This document shows, in pieces, positions 8,284-9,211 of a DNA stretch of 9,211 nt. Position numbers and translations under genes: made by a program. This DNA comes from an uncultured Clostridia bacterium (GTDB taxonomy: Bacteria > Bacillota > Clostridia > TANB77 > CAG-508). Where the stretch lies: positions 1-9,211 of the forward strand of contig CANRFX010000047.1 of NCBI GenBank assembly GCA_947629995.1. The letters run 5' to 3'. How positions within the stretch are numbered: the first letter of the stretch is position 1; each line of letters opens with the position of its first letter. Below the pieces are notes generated by a model. The model saw nothing but the letters and a program-made list of their open reading frames with translations, was not told the origin of the DNA and did not search any database.

Positions 8284-9211
8284 TTATCCCTTATCTTCAA
8301 ATTCTTCTTTTTGCTTTTCTATCTCTCTTGCTAGTTCTTCCTCAGTTGGCAAGTATAATTGATATTTTGAAGCAAATAAATTTTTATTATCATTAAGCAC
8401 AGAATATTTTACTATTGTATCCTTTTTATCTGAGCATAGTATTATTCCTATTGTCGGATTATCGTCTTCTGCTTTTACCTCATTATCAAAATATCTTACA
8501 TAGAAATCCATTTGTCCTATATCTTGATGAGTTAGTTTATCTAATTTTAAATCAATTAAAACAAAGCATTTTAATACATAATTGTAAAATACCAAATCTA
8601 TATAAAAATTATCTCCATCAACATCAATTCTTCTTTGTCTTGCTACAAATGAAAATCCTCGACCAAGTTCTAGCAAAAATTCAGAAATATGTTCAAGTAA
8701 GTTAGATTCTAAATCTTTTTCTAAAAATCTTCTATCTTTAATATCTAAAAATTCTAAAACATATGGATCCTTAATGAAATCTTGCACTTTTTCTTTTTTC
8801 TCTAAAAAATTTATTTCATTTTTTACTTCTTCCTTATGTTCTTCACTTGTTGATAAAAGTCTTTCATAGTAAAAACTATTTATTTGTCTTTCTAATTGTC
8901 TGACGCTCCAGTTAGATTTTATTGATTCTTCTAAATAAAAATTTCTTTTATTTTCATCATCAATGTTCATAATTAGGCGATTATGGCTCCAACTTAACTG
9001 GTTCCACAGTGCGGAACCACCTCTATAAGTTAAATAAAACTTTTTCATTTTCTTTAAACTTGGAACACTAAACCCTTGTCCAAATTCTCTAGTTAATTTT
9101 TCAGAAAATAATTTTAATATTTCGTTTTGAGATTTTTCTAAATTATAATTTTCTATTAGTTCATTTATAGTAGAACCTATTTCAAAATATAATTCAACCA
9201 TTTCATAATTA
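8284..9211 (-). CDS. DUF1016/YhcG-type PDDEXK nuclease, N-terminus beyond window
   Basis: The frame is open from the right edge to a stop at 8284. An internal ATG at 9201 would give 305 residues, but the codons before it (Asn-Tyr-Glu) remain open and family members usually begin some 20-30 residues earlier, so the true start is probably outside. Numbering from that Met: residues 1-110 are the DUF1016 N-terminal helical domain (LYFEIG, EFGQGFSVPSLKKMKKFY, LSWSHNRLIM, NWSVRQLERQINS). Residues 150-285 are the PDDEXK-like domain: Glu165, LELGRGFSFVARQ, Asp202 in YIDLVFYN, IDLK with Asp217 and Lys219, and Gln230 in GQMDFYV. Such proteins occur in defence islands and near restriction systems; the exact role here is unknown. 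A copy of a 20-base palindrome lies inside the coding region at 9001-9020. No frameshift and no in-frame CGG is seen. Confidence 0.88.
   Translation of the reverse strand, partial: NYEMVELYFEIGSTINELIENYNLEKSQNEILKLFSEKLTREFGQGFSVPSLKKMKKFYLTYRGGSALWNQLSWSHNRLIMNIDDENKRNFYLEESIKSNWSVRQLERQINSFYYERLLSTSEEHKEEVKNEINFLEKKEKVQDFIKDPYVLEFLDIKDRRFLEKDLESNLLEHISEFLLELGRGFSFVARQRRIDVDGDNFYIDLVFYNYVLKCFVLIDLKLDKLTHQDIGQMDFYVRYFDNEVKAEDDNPTIGIILCSDKKDTIVKYSVLNDNKNLFASKYQLYLPTEEELAREIEKQKEEFEDKG
9001..9020. repeat. 20-base palindromic repeat, copy 2 (inside the nuclease gene)
   Basis: GTTCCACAG-TGC-GGAACCAC matches copy 1 at 18 of 20 bases. The outer arms TGGTTCC (8999-9005) and GGAACCA (9013-9019) are complementary. 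On the coding strand it encodes the Gly-Gly-Ser-Ala-Leu-Trp stretch (residues 61-66) just before LSWSH, without breaking the frame. Confidence 0.7.

Overview
The window looks like a low-GC, AT-rich Bacillota chromosome segment, probably an uncultured gut-type member of Clostridia or Bacilli. This rests on strong AGGAGG-type ribosome binding sites, a CIRCE operator before groES-groEL, a SipW-like (S26B) signal peptidase system, TTGACA/TATAAT promoters and arginine written mostly as AGA with some CGT/CGA. I cannot name a species.

Layout. On the minus strand from 2030 down to the left edge is a tight three-gene operon: a small exported protein with a SipW-type signal peptide, a signal peptidase with a large polytopic membrane N-terminus, and a DUF5305-like protein cut by the window edge. 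Next, all on the minus strand, come a tRNA-Thr(CGU) with its own promoter and terminator, then groES-groEL under a CIRCE operator. Facing right from 4504 are an RluA-family pseudouridine synthase and an MgtA-type P-type ATPase that ends at a strong hairpin terminator. A DUF1016/YhcG-type PDDEXK nuclease gene enters from the right edge on the minus strand, and a 20-base palindromic repeat occurs both inside it and just beyond its stop.

Most notable observation. The pseudouridine synthase (one site) and mgtA (two sites) are each interrupted by a +1 frame change, and all three sites have the same form. The zero frame reaches an in-frame CGG codon. Skipping its C reads GGN (glycine) and restores a full-length, family-like protein with a conserved glycine exactly at the junction. 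CGG occurs in-frame nowhere else in the genes of this window, although it occurs out of frame at least six times. This fits CGG being an unassigned or 'hungry' codon at which ribosomes shift +1 (or decode the quadruplet CGGN), and it fits random decay or sequencing error poorly. Confirmation needs the genome's tRNA set, a genome-wide CGG survey and proteomics.

Functionally the window combines protein export (SipW-like system), folding (GroESL), rRNA modification, divalent cation transport and a probable defence or DNA-processing nuclease. I see no integrase, transposase or CRISPR array, and no gene-free stretch over 300 bases.
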